Assembly: GCF_004768465.1 (NCBI RefSeq)
Contig: NZ_SRMF01000016.1
Span: 1 to 38,661, forward strand
Direction: 5' to 3'
Origin: Natronospirillum operosum
GTDB taxonomy: Bacteria > Pseudomonadota > Gammaproteobacteria > Pseudomonadales > Natronospirillaceae
DNA: 38,661 nt
The notes under the pieces were generated by a model that worked only from the letters and a program-made list of their open reading frames with translations, was not told the origin of the DNA and searched no databases. Each line of letters opens with the position of its first letter. The stretch's first letter is position 1. Positions 1-7,917 of this stretch are shown here, in pieces. A program made the position numbers and the translations under genes.

Positions 1-216
1 GTGGCCAAGGGCCATCGCCTGCAAAAAAGCCTCGATTGTAGCGAGCGACGCGAGTCGCGATGGCGGCGCAGCCGCCCCTCATACAGGGCCTGCCGGCCCA
101 GTCGGGACTTGCGTCCCTCGCTACACGTCCCTCGCTACACGGGCCTGAGCTGCAGCCCACTCGATTGCGGCCGGAAAAGTGATACACTGCCGACCCGGTC
201 AGACAATCGCGACGCC
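1..216. repeat. REP/BIME-like palindromic repeat region upstream of birA
   Basis: No convincing gene is seen here. Two 23-bp arms at 38-60 and 102-124 form an imperfect inverted pair with three mismatches, and each arm is itself partly palindromic (GCGAC-gcga-GTCGC in the left arm). Between the arms are two further hairpins: GGCGGC/GCCGCC at 62-76 and GGGCC/GGCCC at 86-99. A 14-bp unit, cgtccctcgctaca, is repeated in perfect tandem at 112-125 and 126-139. This is the architecture of an extragenic palindromic element pair. Positions 140-216 are non-repetitive and presumably hold the birA promoter, but I find no good -35/-10 pair. Confidence 0.6.
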
Positions 217-1155
217 ATGGACAAGATATCCCAATACAGATCATTGCTCGGCCTGCTCAGGTCGGAGCGTTTTGTGTCCGGCAGCGTACTGGCACAGCAA
301 CTCGGTGTGTCACGTACCGTGGTCAATCGGCGCCTGCAGGAGCTCGAAGGCATGGGCCTGAGGGTGCATGCGGTCACCGGTCGGGGGTATCATCTGGCCG
401 ACCCGTTTACCATGCTGGATGATCCGCCCCGGGGCTTCCCCGCCGCGCTGGCCTGGCATCATCACCTGATCACCACGTCCACCAATGAAGACGCTCTGGC
501 TCTGGTGCGCCTGCACGAGGCGCCGGTATTGGTGGCCACCGAATATCAGACGCAGGGTCGTGGTCGCCGCGGCCGAGCCTGGTCCAGTGCCTTTGGGCAG
601 GACCTGGCCTTCAGTCTGGGCTTTCCGCTGTCATCCCCCGAAGCCCTGCGGCCTTTCAGCCTGGCTGCCGGGGTCATACTCGCCGAGGCGGTGGCGGAGT
701 TCTGTGGTCTGTCGGTCAGCGTAAAATGGCCCAATGATCTGCAGGTCGACGGTGCCAAGCTGGCGGGTATCCTGACCGAGATTCACACCCTGGAACGCCA
801 GACTGTGGTGCTGCTGGGCATTGGCATGAATGTCAATCGCTCCGACATGAGCACCATTGGCCAGTCGGCGGTCTCGCTGGCCGGCCTGACCGGTGCGCCG
901 GTCGACCGCAGTGCTCTGCTCAGTGCCCTGGCCGGCGGCCTTGCGGCTGCCTTGGCCGATGATTTCCGCTTTGACTGGCACCGCCGCTGGCCGCACCTGG
1001 ATGCACTGGCGGGCAAGCCACTGCGGGTGCAGCAGGGCGAGAGCTGGCAGGAAGGCGTGGGGGCAGGTGTGGCTGAAGATGGGTCGCTGCGCTTGCAGAC
1101 CCGTGACGGGTTGCAGATGATTTCAGGAGGGCAGGTCAGTGTCAGACCGCTTTGA
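217..1155 (+). CDS. birA: Bifunctional biotin--[acetyl-CoA-carboxylase] ligase / biotin operon repressor BirA
   Basis: Activates biotin to biotinyl-AMP, transfers it to the lysine of the biotin carboxyl carrier protein, and with bound biotinyl-AMP can repress biotin genes. The 312-residue protein has an N-terminal winged helix (about 1-62, with VSRTVVNRRL as the recognition helix region). The ligase core follows, with the biotin/ATP loop GRGRRGR at 114-120 and KWPND at 170-174, then a small C-terminal SH3-like domain. Length matches the family (E. coli 321). ATG 217 is chosen because it starts directly at the winged helix; the open frame runs further upstream only through repeat DNA. It has no strong Shine-Dalgarno. 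It overlaps coaX by 17 bases. Confidence 0.95.
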   Translation: MDKISQYRSLLGLLRSERFVSGSVLAQQLGVSRTVVNRRLQELEGMGLRVHAVTGRGYHLADPFTMLDDPPRGFPAALAWHHHLITTSTNEDALALVRLHEAPVLVATEYQTQGRGRRGRAWSSAFGQDLAFSLGFPLSSPEALRPFSLAAGVILAEAVAEFCGLSVSVKWPNDLQVDGAKLAGILTEIHTLERQTVVLLGIGMNVNRSDMSTIGQSAVSLAGLTGAPVDRSALLSALAGGLAAALADDFRFDWHRRWPHLDALAGKPLRVQQGESWQEGVGAGVAEDGSLRLQTRDGLQMISGGQVSVRPL

Positions 1156-1843
1156 TACCTTGTTGCTTGATCTCGGCAATACGCGCCTGCATTGGCAGTG
1201 GGGTGAGCAAGTCGGCGCCATGGATGCAGACGCAACGGCGACGGCTGATTTGCCAGCAGGTACGCCTGGCGCCATAGCCTGGTCGGCGGTGGGTGATGCA
1301 GAGAGCCTCAGGCCGCTGCAGCAACGCTATGCGGATGTGCCCTGGCTGCGCTGCGAAAGACCGGATGCGCGCTTGCTGCCGACCCGCTATGACCCCGAAC
1401 GTTTGGGAATAGACCGCTGGCTGGGCGCACTGGCCGGCGCCCGACTGTCTGCAGACTGTATTGTCATCAGTGCCGGTACGGCACTGACCCTGGATATAGT
1501 GCATGATGGAGAGCATCTTGGCGGTTGGATCATGCCGGGATACCGTCTCTGGCAGTCAGCGCTCTATGGGGGTACCCGCATACCCAGAGCGCCGGACGCG
1601 CCATTGACCGATCGGCCCGGGCTGAGCACGGGCGATGCTATAGGCAATGGCTGGCTGGTCGCGGCCACAGGCGCGGTGCAGGTGGCGGCGCAGCAACTGC
1701 CGGGCAGACCCCCGCTCCTGCTGGCCGGCGGCGATGCCGAGCTGCTGGCGACGGCGGTGCCGGAGGCAATCCACCAGCCCAACCTGGTGTTGCAGGGGCT
1801 GTCGATCTGGGCGGGTCGGCAACAGGACAGGGGTGCCCTGTGA
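1139..1843 (+). CDS. coaX: Type III pantothenate kinase
   Basis: Phosphorylates pantothenate, the first step of coenzyme A synthesis, in the cytoplasm. Type III kinases belong to the ASKHA fold, need a monovalent cation and are not feedback-inhibited by CoA. Visible motifs are the N-terminal phosphate loop DLGNT at 11-15, GIDR at 90-93, SAGTALTLD at 111-119 and GGWIMPG at 128-134. Length is 234 residues, within the usual range. The start is GTG 1139, supported by a perfect AGGAGG at 1125-1130 with eight bases of spacing, inside the end of birA. This overlap indicates translational coupling. The birA-coaX pairing joins two cofactor-metabolism genes. Confidence 0.95.
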   Translation: MSDRFDTLLLDLGNTRLHWQWGEQVGAMDADATATADLPAGTPGAIAWSAVGDAESLRPLQQRYADVPWLRCERPDARLLPTRYDPERLGIDRWLGALAGARLSADCIVISAGTALTLDIVHDGEHLGGWIMPGYRLWQSALYGGTRIPRAPDAPLTDRPGLSTGDAIGNGWLVAATGAVQVAAQQLPGRPPLLLAGGDAELLATAVPEAIHQPNLVLQGLSIWAGRQQDRGAL

Positions 1844-1867
1844 CGAGTGTTTTGCTGAGAGGATGAT

Positions 1868-2551
1868 ATGCGCTGGATTGCGATTTCACTGCTGTTGATC
1901 AACGCTGCCCTGGCGGCGGGGTATCTGTACCTGGCGCCGCCGGCGCCACAACCGGAAGCGTCGGGCGGGGCCCTGCCGACGCTGGAGTTCGGCAATCTGC
2001 GCAGTGACCGTGGTGACGGGCTGGTCGATGTGCCGACCCTGACCACGCTGAACGGCAGCGGCGATTCCTCTGCGCCCCAGTGTGCCTTTGTGGGTTCCTT
2101 TGGCGACTCGGATCGGGCCGTGGCAGCACAGCGGCGCCTGGCGGCGCTGGAGATCGAAGCCGCCGTGACCGCGGTGGAAGTGCCTGACGAGCCGCTGTGG
2201 TGGGTGCATCTGCCGCCAGCCGATACGGCGGCCGAGGCCGAGCGGCGGCTGCGCCAGTTGAATGACCAGCAAGTCGAGAGTTTTCTGGTGTCTCAGGGCG
2301 AGTTTCAGCATGCGATCTCGCTGGGTTATTTCCGCAGCCGCAACAATGCCGTGACCCTGCGTGATCGCCTGCAGGACGATGATGTGGATGCCAGGGTGCG
2401 GGAAATACAGCGCTATCGGGACAGCTACTGGCTGGTCGTGCAGCCGGATGGCGCCGGCCTGCTGGGTGAGCGCAGCCTGGCGAGTATCCGCGACAGCCAG
2501 CCGGATATCGAATTGCGCGAGGCGTCGTGCGACTGGTTGCAAAATACATGA
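1868..2551 (+). CDS. SPOR-domain membrane-anchored envelope protein
   Basis: A 227-residue protein with one N-terminal hydrophobic segment (about residues 3-23, signal anchor or signal peptide). A low-complexity linker to about 70 follows, then two stretches that read as SPOR-type folds (about 71-140 and 145-215; for example CAFVGSFGDSDRAVAAQRRL and ISLGYFRSRNNAVTLRDRL). SPOR domains bind denuded peptidoglycan glycans, often at the division site, so a periplasmic cell-wall role is likely. A comparable gene follows coaX in Pseudomonas. It lies 24 bases after coaX and is probably the last gene of the birA operon. The exact function is unknown. Confidence 0.8.
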   Translation: MRWIAISLLLINAALAAGYLYLAPPAPQPEASGGALPTLEFGNLRSDRGDGLVDVPTLTTLNGSGDSSAPQCAFVGSFGDSDRAVAAQRRLAALEIEAAVTAVEVPDEPLWWVHLPPADTAAEAERRLRQLNDQQVESFLVSQGEFQHAISLGYFRSRNNAVTLRDRLQDDDVDARVREIQRYRDSYWLVVQPDGAGLLGERSLASIRDSQPDIELREASCDWLQNT

Positions 2552-2626
2552 GACTTGGTAGACTTCGCTGCGCCTGATTACGGGGCAGTCGCGGAATTCT
2601 AAGTGTCTGTTAATCAAGATAATTTC

Positions 2627-2655
2627 TTGACAGTCGATTTGGGTTCGGCGAGAAT
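2627..2655 (+). promoter_or_regulatory. Sigma-70 promoter of the tRNA(Tyr-Gly-Thr)-tuf operon
   Basis: TTGACA at 2627-2632, a 17-bp spacer and GAGAAT at 2650-2655 (4/6). An A/T-rich stretch at about 2596-2626 could act as an UP element. The bases after the -10 (gcgcatccgc) are GC-rich, the discriminator type tied to ppGpp/DksA control of stable-RNA promoters. The start would fall about seven bases before tRNA-Tyr. Confidence 0.75.
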
Positions 2656-2668
2656 GCGCATCCGCTCA

Positions 2669-2753
<85 letters not shown>

Positions 2754-2763
2754 GTTTCCGGAT

Positions 2764-2837
<74 letters not shown>

Positions 2838-2861
2838 ACTGTACCGTAGCAAAAGGTTCGT

Positions 2862-2936
2862 GCTCGCGTAGCTCAGTGGTAGAGCACTCCATTGGTAATG
2901 GAGAGGTCATGAGTTCAAATCTCATCGTGAGCACCA
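2862..2936 (+). tRNA. tRNA-Thr (anticodon GGT)
   Basis: A 75-base tRNA. The acceptor stem is GCTCGCG with CGTGAGC (one G-T pair), discriminator A, and CCA is encoded at 2934-2936. The anticodon stem is CTCCA/TGGAG and the loop TTGGTAA, with GGT at 2894-2896, which reads ACC and ACU. Last tRNA before tuf. Confidence 0.97.
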
Positions 2937-2945
2937 GTTTTAAAC

Positions 2946-2973
2946 GACAGGCATCAGGCCTGTCTTTTATTAT
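2946..2973 (+). terminator. Terminator-like hairpin between tRNA-Thr and tuf
   Basis: Perfect 7-bp stem GACAGGC (2946-2952) / GCCTGTC (2958-2964) with a 5-base loop, followed by TTTTATT. It looks like a weak intrinsic terminator or attenuator and may reduce read-through from the tRNA genes into tuf. A possible -10 (TATTAT, 2968-2973) with a poor -35 (ACGACA, 2944-2949) overlaps it and could drive tuf separately. Confidence 0.5.
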
Positions 2974-3007
2974 GTAGCGCACAATTACATTAAGAGAGGC
3001 AGGTTCT

Positions 3008-4204
3008 ATGTCAAAGGCAGCTTTTGAGCGTAAAAAGCCCCACCTGAACGTGGGCACCATTGGTCACGTAGACCACGGCAAGACCACCCTGACAGCGGCG
3101 CTGACCCGCGTGTGCTTCGAGGTGTTCGGTGAAGGCGAGAGCCGTGCGTTCGATCAGATCGACAACGCGCCGGAAGAGCGGGAGCGTGGTATCACCATTG
3201 CGACCTCGCACGTCGAGTACGATTCACCGACGCGCCACTACGCGCACGTTGACTGCCCGGGCCACGCTGACTATGTGAAGAACATGATCACCGGTGCCGC
3301 GCAAATGGATGGCGCGATTCTGGTGTGTTCAGCTGCTGACGGCCCGATGCCGCAGACGCGCGAGCACATTCTGCTGTCGCGCCAGGTCGGCGTGCCCTAC
3401 ATCGTTGTGTTCCTGAACAAGGCGGACATGGTAGACGATGAAGAGCTGCTGGAGCTGGTCGAGATGGAAGTGCGTGATCTGCTGAGCCAGTACGATTTCC
3501 CGGGCGACGACACGCCGATCATCACCGGTTCAGCGCTGATGGCGCTGGAAGGCAAGGACGACAACGAGATGGGCACTACCGCTGTGAAGAAGCTGGTAGA
3601 GGCGCTGGACGAGTACATTCCGGAGCCGGAGCGTGCGATTGACCAGCCGTTCCTGATGCCGATCGAAGACGTGTTCTCCATTTCCGGTCGCGGTACGGTG
3701 GTTACCGGTCGTGTCGAGCGCGGCATTGTGAAGTCGGGCGAAGAGATCGAGATCGTGGGCATCAAGGACACCACCAAGACGGTAGTGACCGGTGTCGAGA
3801 TGTTCCGCAAGCTGCTGGACGAAGGTCGGGCGGGCGAGAACATTGGTGCGCTGCTGCGTGGCACCAAGCGTGACGAGGTTGAGCGTGGTCAGGTGCTGGC
3901 CAAGCCGGGTTCCATCACGCCGCACACCAAGTTCGAGGCTGAGGTGTATGTTCTGTCGAAGGACGAGGGTGGACGTCACACGCCGTTCTTCAAGGGCTAT
4001 CGTCCGCAGTTCTATTTCCGGACCACAGACGTGACCGGTAATGTTGAGTTGCCGGAAGGTGTCGAGATGGTGATGCCGGGTGACAACATCAAGATGGTGG
4101 TGACGCTGATCGCGCCGATCGCGATGGAAGACAACCTGCGTTTTGCGATCCGTGAAGGTGGTCGTACCGTGGGTGCGGGCGTCGTCGCCAAGATCATCGA
4201 GTAA
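3008..4204 (+). CDS. tuf: Translation elongation factor Tu, copy 1
   Basis: GTPase that delivers aminoacyl-tRNA to the ribosomal A site. The 398-residue protein has the G domain with P-loop GHVDHGKT (19-26), the switch/G3 motif DCPGH (82-86) and NKAD (137-140), followed by the two beta-barrel domains that bind tRNA. The start is ATG 3008 after a purine-rich SD (aagagaggcagg). It is preceded by three tRNA genes and followed 18 bases later by the tRNA-Trp promoter. The coding DNA looks identical to the second tuf at 19618-20814, so the two are kept alike by gene conversion. It corresponds in position to E. coli tufB. Confidence 0.99.
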   Translation: MSKAAFERKKPHLNVGTIGHVDHGKTTLTAALTRVCFEVFGEGESRAFDQIDNAPEERERGITIATSHVEYDSPTRHYAHVDCPGHADYVKNMITGAAQMDGAILVCSAADGPMPQTREHILLSRQVGVPYIVVFLNKADMVDDEELLELVEMEVRDLLSQYDFPGDDTPIITGSALMALEGKDDNEMGTTAVKKLVEALDEYIPEPERAIDQPFLMPIEDVFSISGRGTVVTGRVERGIVKSGEEIEIVGIKDTTKTVVTGVEMFRKLLDEGRAGENIGALLRGTKRDEVERGQVLAKPGSITPHTKFEAEVYVLSKDEGGRHTPFFKGYRPQFYFRTTDVTGNVELPEGVEMVMPGDNIKMVVTLIAPIAMEDNLRFAIREGGRTVGAGVVAKIIE

Positions 4205-4222
4205 GCCCTCCGCAATATACGT

Positions 4223-4251
4223 TTGCAAAATCGGCCGGTGCGGTGTAATAT
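4223..4251 (+). promoter_or_regulatory. Promoter for tRNA-Trp-secE-nusG
   Basis: TTGCAA at 4223-4228, a 17-bp spacer and TAATAT at 4246-4251, followed by a GC-only run (gcgccgcccgg). The start would lie about 15 bases before tRNA-Trp. The GC discriminator again points to stringent control. Confidence 0.65.
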
Positions 4252-4273
4252 GCGCCGCCCGGTCGACAGGTCC

Positions 4274-4349
4274 AGGCCAGTGGCTCAATTGGTAGAGCAT
4301 CGGTCTCCAAAACCGAGGGTTGGGGGTTCGAGTCCCTCCTGGCCTGCCA
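4274..4349 (+). tRNA. tRNA-Trp (anticodon CCA)
   Basis: A 76-base tRNA. The acceptor stem is AGGCCAG with CTGGCCT, discriminator G, and CCA is encoded at 4347-4349. The anticodon stem is TCGGT/ACCGA and the loop CTCCAAA, with CCA at 4307-4309. It sits 38 bases before secE and is probably co-transcribed with it, an arrangement common in gammaproteobacteria. Confidence 0.97.
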
Positions 4350-4387
4350 TTTTTTCGGCATTAGTTTCACGTTTTCAGGGAATTTTT

Positions 4388-4756
4388 ATGGCTAGTCAGG
4401 CTGCTAAAAAAGGCGGCGCCTTGGATGTCATCAAGTGGCTGGCAGTTGCAGCCCTGCTGGTTGCAGCCATTTTGGGCAATGGCCAGTATCCTGAAGTCGG
4501 TCTGTTGTATCGTGTTCTGGGTGTTCTGGTGCTGGCCCTCGTGGCCGTGGCCATTGCCCTGACTACGGATCGCGGTCGCAAGTTCAATCAGTATCGCAAA
4601 GAAGCGTGGACCGAGCTGCGCAAAGTCATCTGGCCAACGCGAACAGAAACGACTCAGACCACACTGCTTGTATTGGCAGTGGTATTGTTGGTGGCGCTGA
4701 TCATGTTCCTGTTTGATATGCTGATCAGTTTTCTGATTGGTCTGGCTGTCGGTTAA
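4388..4756 (+). CDS. secE: Preprotein translocase subunit SecE
   Basis: Inner-membrane clamp that stabilises SecY in the SecYEG protein-export channel. The 122-residue protein shows three hydrophobic segments (about 14-30, 41-58 and 93-121), as in the three-helix SecE of E. coli. The conserved cytoplasmic amphipathic stretch [20 protein letters not shown] lies just before the last helix. ATG 4388 is chosen because it gives this standard length; the frame remains open upstream through tRNA-Trp, which cannot be coding. It is 14 bases upstream of nusG, the usual pair. Confidence 0.96.
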   Translation: MASQAAKKGGALDVIKWLAVAALLVAAILGNGQYPEVGLLYRVLGVLVLALVAVAIALTTDRGRKFNQYRKEAWTELRKVIWPTRTETTQTTLLVLAVVLLVALIMFLFDMLISFLIGLAVG

Positions 4757-4770
4757 TTAAGGAATCATTC

Positions 4771-5298
4771 ATGCGCTGGTATGTGGTACATGCCTACTCG
4801 GGTTATGAGAAACGGGTAGCCTCGACGCTGAAAGAGCGCGTCGAACTGCATGGCATGCAGGATCAGTTTGGTGAAATCCTGGTGCCTACGGAGAGTGTCG
4901 TCGAAGTGAAGGACGGCAAGAAGCGCAAGAGTGAGCGCAAGTTCTATCCCGGCTATGTGATGGTCGAAATGGATATGAACGATGAGACCTGGCACCTGGT
5001 CAAGAGTACGCCGCGGGTAATGGGTTTTATTGGCGGCTCCTCCGAAGCGCCTGCTCCGCTGTCTCAGGCCGAAGCCGATGCCATTTTGCGTCGGGTCAAG
5101 GAAGGCACCGAAAAGCCGGCGCAGAAGACCGTGTTCGAGCCGGGCGAGGCCATTCGTGTTACCGATGGTCCCTTTGCCGATTTCAATGGCACGGTGGAGA
5201 AGGTCAATTACGAGAAGAATCGTCTGCATGTGTCGGTGACGATCTTTGGGCGCTCAACGCCCGTCGAGTTGGAGTTTACCCAGGTCGAGAAAGCCTGA
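4771..5298 (+). CDS. nusG: Transcription termination/antitermination factor NusG
   Basis: Binds the RNA polymerase clamp, suppresses pausing, and links polymerase to Rho or to ribosomal protein S10. The 175-residue protein has the NGN domain, starting [16 protein letters not shown] and including [10 protein letters not shown]. After a linker, the C-terminal KOW domain includes [14 protein letters not shown]. Length is close to E. coli NusG (181). The start ATG 4771 follows SD aaggaat. It lies downstream of secE in one transcript. Its partners S10 (rpsJ) and the beta' clamp (rpoC) are encoded in this same window. Confidence 0.97.
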   Translation: MRWYVVHAYSGYEKRVASTLKERVELHGMQDQFGEILVPTESVVEVKDGKKRKSERKFYPGYVMVEMDMNDETWHLVKSTPRVMGFIGGSSEAPAPLSQAEADAILRRVKEGTEKPAQKTVFEPGEAIRVTDGPFADFNGTVEKVNYEKNRLHVSVTIFGRSTPVELEFTQVEKA

Positions 5299-5316
5299 AT
5301 TCAGTTGTTTTTGGTG

Positions 5317-5338
5317 AAGCCGGCTGCGTGCCGGTTTT
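5317..5338 (+). terminator. Intrinsic terminator after nusG
   Basis: A CCGGC/GCCGG stem (5320-5324 with 5330-5334), extended by a G-T and two A-T pairs, with a TGCGT loop and a short T run (5335-5338). Moderate strength, marking the end of the secE-nusG transcript. Confidence 0.6.
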
Positions 5339-5388
5339 GCTGTCTGTAGAGGCCGGCCCGAAGCTAACCGCCAGGGTCGGGTAACAAC

Positions 5389-5431
5389 GGGGAGCCTGAG
5401 GGCAGCGTTGCTGCCAAAGGCGCTACTACCC
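5389..5431 (+). promoter_or_regulatory. Structured rplK leader, candidate L1 feedback site
   Basis: The leader folds as GGG/CCC (5390-5392 with 5429-5431), then GCC/GGC (5394-5396 with 5419-5421), then a terminal hairpin GGCAGC/GCTGCC (5401-5406 with 5410-5415), separated by asymmetric internal loops. L1 is known to repress the L11-L1 operon by binding an mRNA mimic of its rRNA site in the rplK leader. The position fits; the match is inferred from position and fold only. Confidence 0.5.
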
Positions 5432-5445
5432 ATAAAGAGGACATT

Positions 5446-5880
5446 ATGGCCAAGAAAGTACAAGCATATATCAAGCTGCAGGTTGGCGCTGGCAAAGCCA
5501 ACCCATCTCCGCCTGTGGGCCCTGCACTGGGTCAGCATGGCGTGAATATCATGGAATTCTGCAAGGCGTTCAACGCCGAGACGCAGAATGTAGAGCCAGG
5601 CCTGCCGATTCCGGTCGTGATTACGGTTTATAACGACCGTAGCTTCACCTTCGTCACCAAGACGCCGCCGGCGGCAATCCTGCTGAAGAAAGCAGCCGGT
5701 ATCAAGAGTGGCTCGGCGCGTCCGAACACCGAAAAGGTGGGTACGGTCAACCGGGAGCAACTGGAAGAAATTGCCAGGACCAAGGATGCGGATCTTACCG
5801 CCGCAGATCTGGATGCAGCAGTGCGCACTATCGCGGGTACCGCCCGCAGCATGGGCCTGAATGTAGAGGGGGTTAACTGA
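5446..5880 (+). CDS. rplK: 50S ribosomal protein L11
   Basis: Forms the GTPase-associated centre with L10 and L12 and binds the 23S rRNA thiostrepton loop. It is needed for stringent activation of RelA. The 144-residue protein shows the proline-rich N-terminal domain ([19 protein letters not shown], about 21-39) and the C-terminal rRNA-binding domain. Length is normal (E. coli 142). ATG 5446 follows SD aaagagga. The stop overlaps the rplA start by one base (TGATG), so L1 is translationally coupled to L11. Confidence 0.98.
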   Translation: MAKKVQAYIKLQVGAGKANPSPPVGPALGQHGVNIMEFCKAFNAETQNVEPGLPIPVVITVYNDRSFTFVTKTPPAAILLKKAAGIKSGSARPNTEKVGTVNREQLEEIARTKDADLTAADLDAAVRTIAGTARSMGLNVEGVN

Positions 5881-6575
5881 TGGCTAAGTTGTCCAAGCGC
5901 GCCAAGGCGATTGCAGAAAAGGTCGATCCCCTCAAGCAGTATCCGATCGACGAAGCCGTTGCCCTGCTGAAGGAGCTGTCTACAGTCAAGTTCGAAGAGT
6001 CCCTGGATCTGTCGATCAATCTGGGCGTTGATGCGCGCAAATCGGATCAGAATGTCCGTGGCGCAACCGTGATGCCGCATGGCACCGGCAAAGACGTCAA
6101 GGTGGCTGTGTTTGCCCAGGGTGCCGCCGCCGATGCCGCCAAAGAGGCCGGCGCGGATGTGGTCGGCATGGAAGATCTGGCGGAACGTATCAAGGGCGGC
6201 GACCTGGACTTTGGCGTGGTGATTGCCGCGCCGGACGCCATGCGGGTCGTGGGCCAACTGGGTCAGGTACTGGGTCCGCGTGGCCTGATGCCGAACCCGA
6301 AAGTCGGCACCGTGACACCTGATGTGGCCACCGCAGTCAAGAATGCCAAGGCCGGTCAGGTTCGTTTCCGTACCGACAAGAACGGTATTATTCATGCGTC
6401 TGTTGGCAAGGTGGCCTTTGAGCCTGTTGCCATCAAGGAAAACGCAGAAGCACTGATTGCCGAGCTGAAGAAGCTGAAGCCGGCAAACGCCAAGGGTGTC
6501 TATCTGAAGAAGATCAGCCTGTCCTCCACCATGGGGCCCGGTCTGACTCTGGATCAGAGCTCGCTGGTAGTGTGA
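5880..6575 (+). CDS. rplA: 50S ribosomal protein L1
   Basis: Forms the mobile L1 stalk that helps release deacylated tRNA from the E site, and acts as translational repressor of its own operon. The 231-residue protein (E. coli 234) begins [11 protein letters not shown] and carries the conserved core [19 protein letters not shown] and a C-terminal half with [11 protein letters not shown]. The start overlaps the rplK stop by one base. The operon ends here with a 190-base gap before rplJ, which contains a hairpin and the L10 leader. Confidence 0.98.
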   Translation: MAKLSKRAKAIAEKVDPLKQYPIDEAVALLKELSTVKFEESLDLSINLGVDARKSDQNVRGATVMPHGTGKDVKVAVFAQGAAADAAKEAGADVVGMEDLAERIKGGDLDFGVVIAAPDAMRVVGQLGQVLGPRGLMPNPKVGTVTPDVATAVKNAKAGQVRFRTDKNGIIHASVGKVAFEPVAIKENAEALIAELKKLKPANAKGVYLKKISLSSTMGPGLTLDQSSLVV

Positions 6576-6590
6576 AGACTTTGGGGCTTC

Positions 6591-6620
6591 GCCGTGCCGA
6601 TGTTCAGGCATCGACACGGC
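6591..6620 (+). other. Hairpin after rplA
   Basis: A GC-rich stem GCCGTG-CGATG / CATCG-CACGGC with one C-A mismatch and a 6-base loop. No T run follows, so it is not a typical intrinsic terminator. It could protect the rplKA 3' end or form part of the L10 leader fold. Confidence 0.5.
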
Positions 6621-6629
6621 GGGGCTGTC

Positions 6630-6750
6630 AAAGACCGTAGGAGGGGCGGTTGCGGCCAAACCTTAATGTCCTACGCAGACGGTGAAGCCCACTCAGAATT
6701 GAGCTGGACCCTGTAGCCGTATCCAAGCAAACTCCGGCGCTTGCCGGACA
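6630..6750 (+). promoter_or_regulatory. L10 leader (autoregulatory rplJ leader)
   Basis: Contains CCGTAGGA (about 6635-6642) complementary to TCCTACG (about 6669-6675), followed by CAGACGGTG and a G/C-rich spacer. This is the sequence signature of the gammaproteobacterial L10 leader, bound by L10(L12)4 to repress rplJL translation. A second hairpin, TCCGGC/GCCGGA (6733-6738 with 6743-6748), sits just before the rplJ SD and could gate ribosome access. Boundaries are approximate. Confidence 0.7.
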
Positions 6751-6765
6751 AATGGGAGAAACAAC

Positions 6766-7293
6766 GTGGCACTTAGACTCGAAGACAAGAAAAAAGTTGT
6801 CGCCGATGTGAGTAAAGTGGCTACCAGTGCTCTCTCGTTGGTTATTGCTGACTCGCGGGGGGTGTCTGTTGCAGACATGACCCGGCTGCGGGCCGAAGCG
6901 CGAGCCAACCAGGTCTATATGCGGGTTACTCCGAACAACCTGGCCAAGTTCGCCGTAGCAGGAACCGAATACGAGTGTGCCGTCGAGTCTTTCCGTGGGC
7001 CGACCCTTCTCGGGTTTTCCATGGAAGATCCCGGCGCTGCTGCTCGCCTGTTCAAGGACTTCTCGAAAGAGAATGACAAGTTCGAGATCAAGGCGTTGGC
7101 GGTAGGTGGTGAGCTGCTCGGTGCTGAACAGATTGATCGACTGGCCAAGCTGCCTACGCGCGAACAGGCGCTGAGCATGCTGGCTGCGGTTACTCTGGCA
7201 CCGGTCACCAAGCTGGTACGTACGTTCAACGATGTCCCCGGACGGGTGACGCGTGTCGTACACGCCGTAGCGGAACAGAAGAAGGCGGCCTGA
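6766..7293 (+). CDS. rplJ: 50S ribosomal protein L10
   Basis: Base of the L7/L12 stalk. The N-terminal part binds 23S rRNA with L11, and the long C-terminal helix carries L12 dimers. The 175-residue protein starts MALRLEDKKKVVADVS and has the LVIADSRGVSVADMTRLR and RVTPNNLAKFAV segments. The C-terminal helix region (about 135-175) ends in VVHAVAEQKKAA. It begins with GTG 6766, seven bases after SD gggag, preceded by a structured leader. L12 follows after 46 bases. Confidence 0.97.
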   Translation: MALRLEDKKKVVADVSKVATSALSLVIADSRGVSVADMTRLRAEARANQVYMRVTPNNLAKFAVAGTEYECAVESFRGPTLLGFSMEDPGAAARLFKDFSKENDKFEIKALAVGGELLGAEQIDRLAKLPTREQALSMLAAVTLAPVTKLVRTFNDVPGRVTRVVHAVAEQKKAA

Positions 7294-7339
7294 TCACTTC
7301 GATCAGATCGCAAGCAATGAATTATTGGAGAATTGAACA

Positions 7340-7717
7340 ATGGCTTTGTCTAAAGACGATATCCTCAACGCAATCGCCGAAATGTCCGTCATGGAAGTGG
7401 TTGAGCTGGTTGAAGCAATGGAAGAGAAATTCGGTGTATCTGCTCAGGCTGCAGTGGCTGCTGCACCTGCTGCTGCTGGCGGTGACGCCGGTGCTGCTGA
7501 AGAGCAGACCGAATTCGACGTGGTTCTGACTTCCGCTGGTGAGAAGAAAGTCAACGTCATCAAGGCAGTGCGTGAAATCACTGGCCAGGGCCTGAAAGAA
7601 GCCAAGGCAATGGTAGACGGCGCGCCCGCTACCGTGAAAGAAGGCGCTTCCAAGGAAGAAGCCGAGCAGCTGAAAGCCAAGCTGGAAGAAGCCGGCGCTT
7701 CTGTCGAGCTGAAGTAA
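7340..7717 (+). CDS. rplL: 50S ribosomal protein L7/L12
   Basis: Multicopy stalk protein that recruits and activates EF-Tu, EF-G and other translational GTPases, several of which are encoded nearby. The 125-residue protein has the N-terminal dimerisation domain (1-33), an Ala/Gly-rich hinge (about 34-56) and the compact C-terminal factor-binding domain (57-125), which includes [20 protein letters not shown]. Start ATG 7340 has SD ttggag. A strong attenuator-like hairpin lies 34 bases downstream, so L12 is made in excess over RNA polymerase subunits. Confidence 0.98.
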   Translation: MALSKDDILNAIAEMSVMEVVELVEAMEEKFGVSAQAAVAAAPAAAGGDAGAAEEQTEFDVVLTSAGEKKVNVIKAVREITGQGLKEAKAMVDGAPATVKEGASKEEAEQLKAKLEEAGASVELK

Positions 7718-7751
7718 TCATTCCCCTTTTGAGGAATGAGCAGAACGCAAC

Positions 7752-7781
7752 GGCTGGCGTCGTTATGACGCCAGCCTTTTT
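7752..7781 (+). terminator. Attenuator/terminator between rplL and rpoB
   Basis: Perfect 10-bp stem GGCTGGCGTC (7752-7761) / GACGCCAGCC (7767-7776), 5-base loop GTTAT, then TTTTT (7777-7781). It is a textbook intrinsic terminator at the place where E. coli has a partial attenuator that lowers rpoBC relative to rplJL. I see no clear promoter between it and rpoB, so partial read-through is expected. Confidence 0.9.
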
Positions 7782-7849
7782 GCCGTTCTGGGATCTGTGC
7801 ATTTTGGGGGCATCCGACAGCGTCTTTGCGCCCTTGGATGTGCCCGCCC

Positions 7850-7865
7850 CCTTCCTGCGGGAAGG
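7850..7865 (+). other. C(TGCG)G tetraloop hairpin in the rpoB leader
   Basis: CCTTCC-TGCG-GGAAGG with no T run, 52 bases before the rpoB ATG. UNCG-type loops are exceptionally stable. It may be a processing or stability element; in E. coli this intergenic region is cut by RNase III. The rest of the 200-base gap (7718-7917) shows only the attenuator. Confidence 0.6.
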
Positions 7866-7917
7866 CCGGACGAGAGTCCCGATGAACCGTCCATTAATGT
7901 GAGCTGGGGAACGCTAG

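Noticed and set aside
1..216. In-frame extension of birA to a GTG at position 1 (384 residues)
   Set aside because: The added 72 residues are translated from palindromic repeat DNA, are Arg/Ser/Cys-rich and unlike BirA; the winged helix starts at ATG 217.
4223..4387. Longer secE starting at 4223
   Set aside because: It would run through the tRNA-Trp gene and its promoter; ATG 4388 gives the standard SecE.
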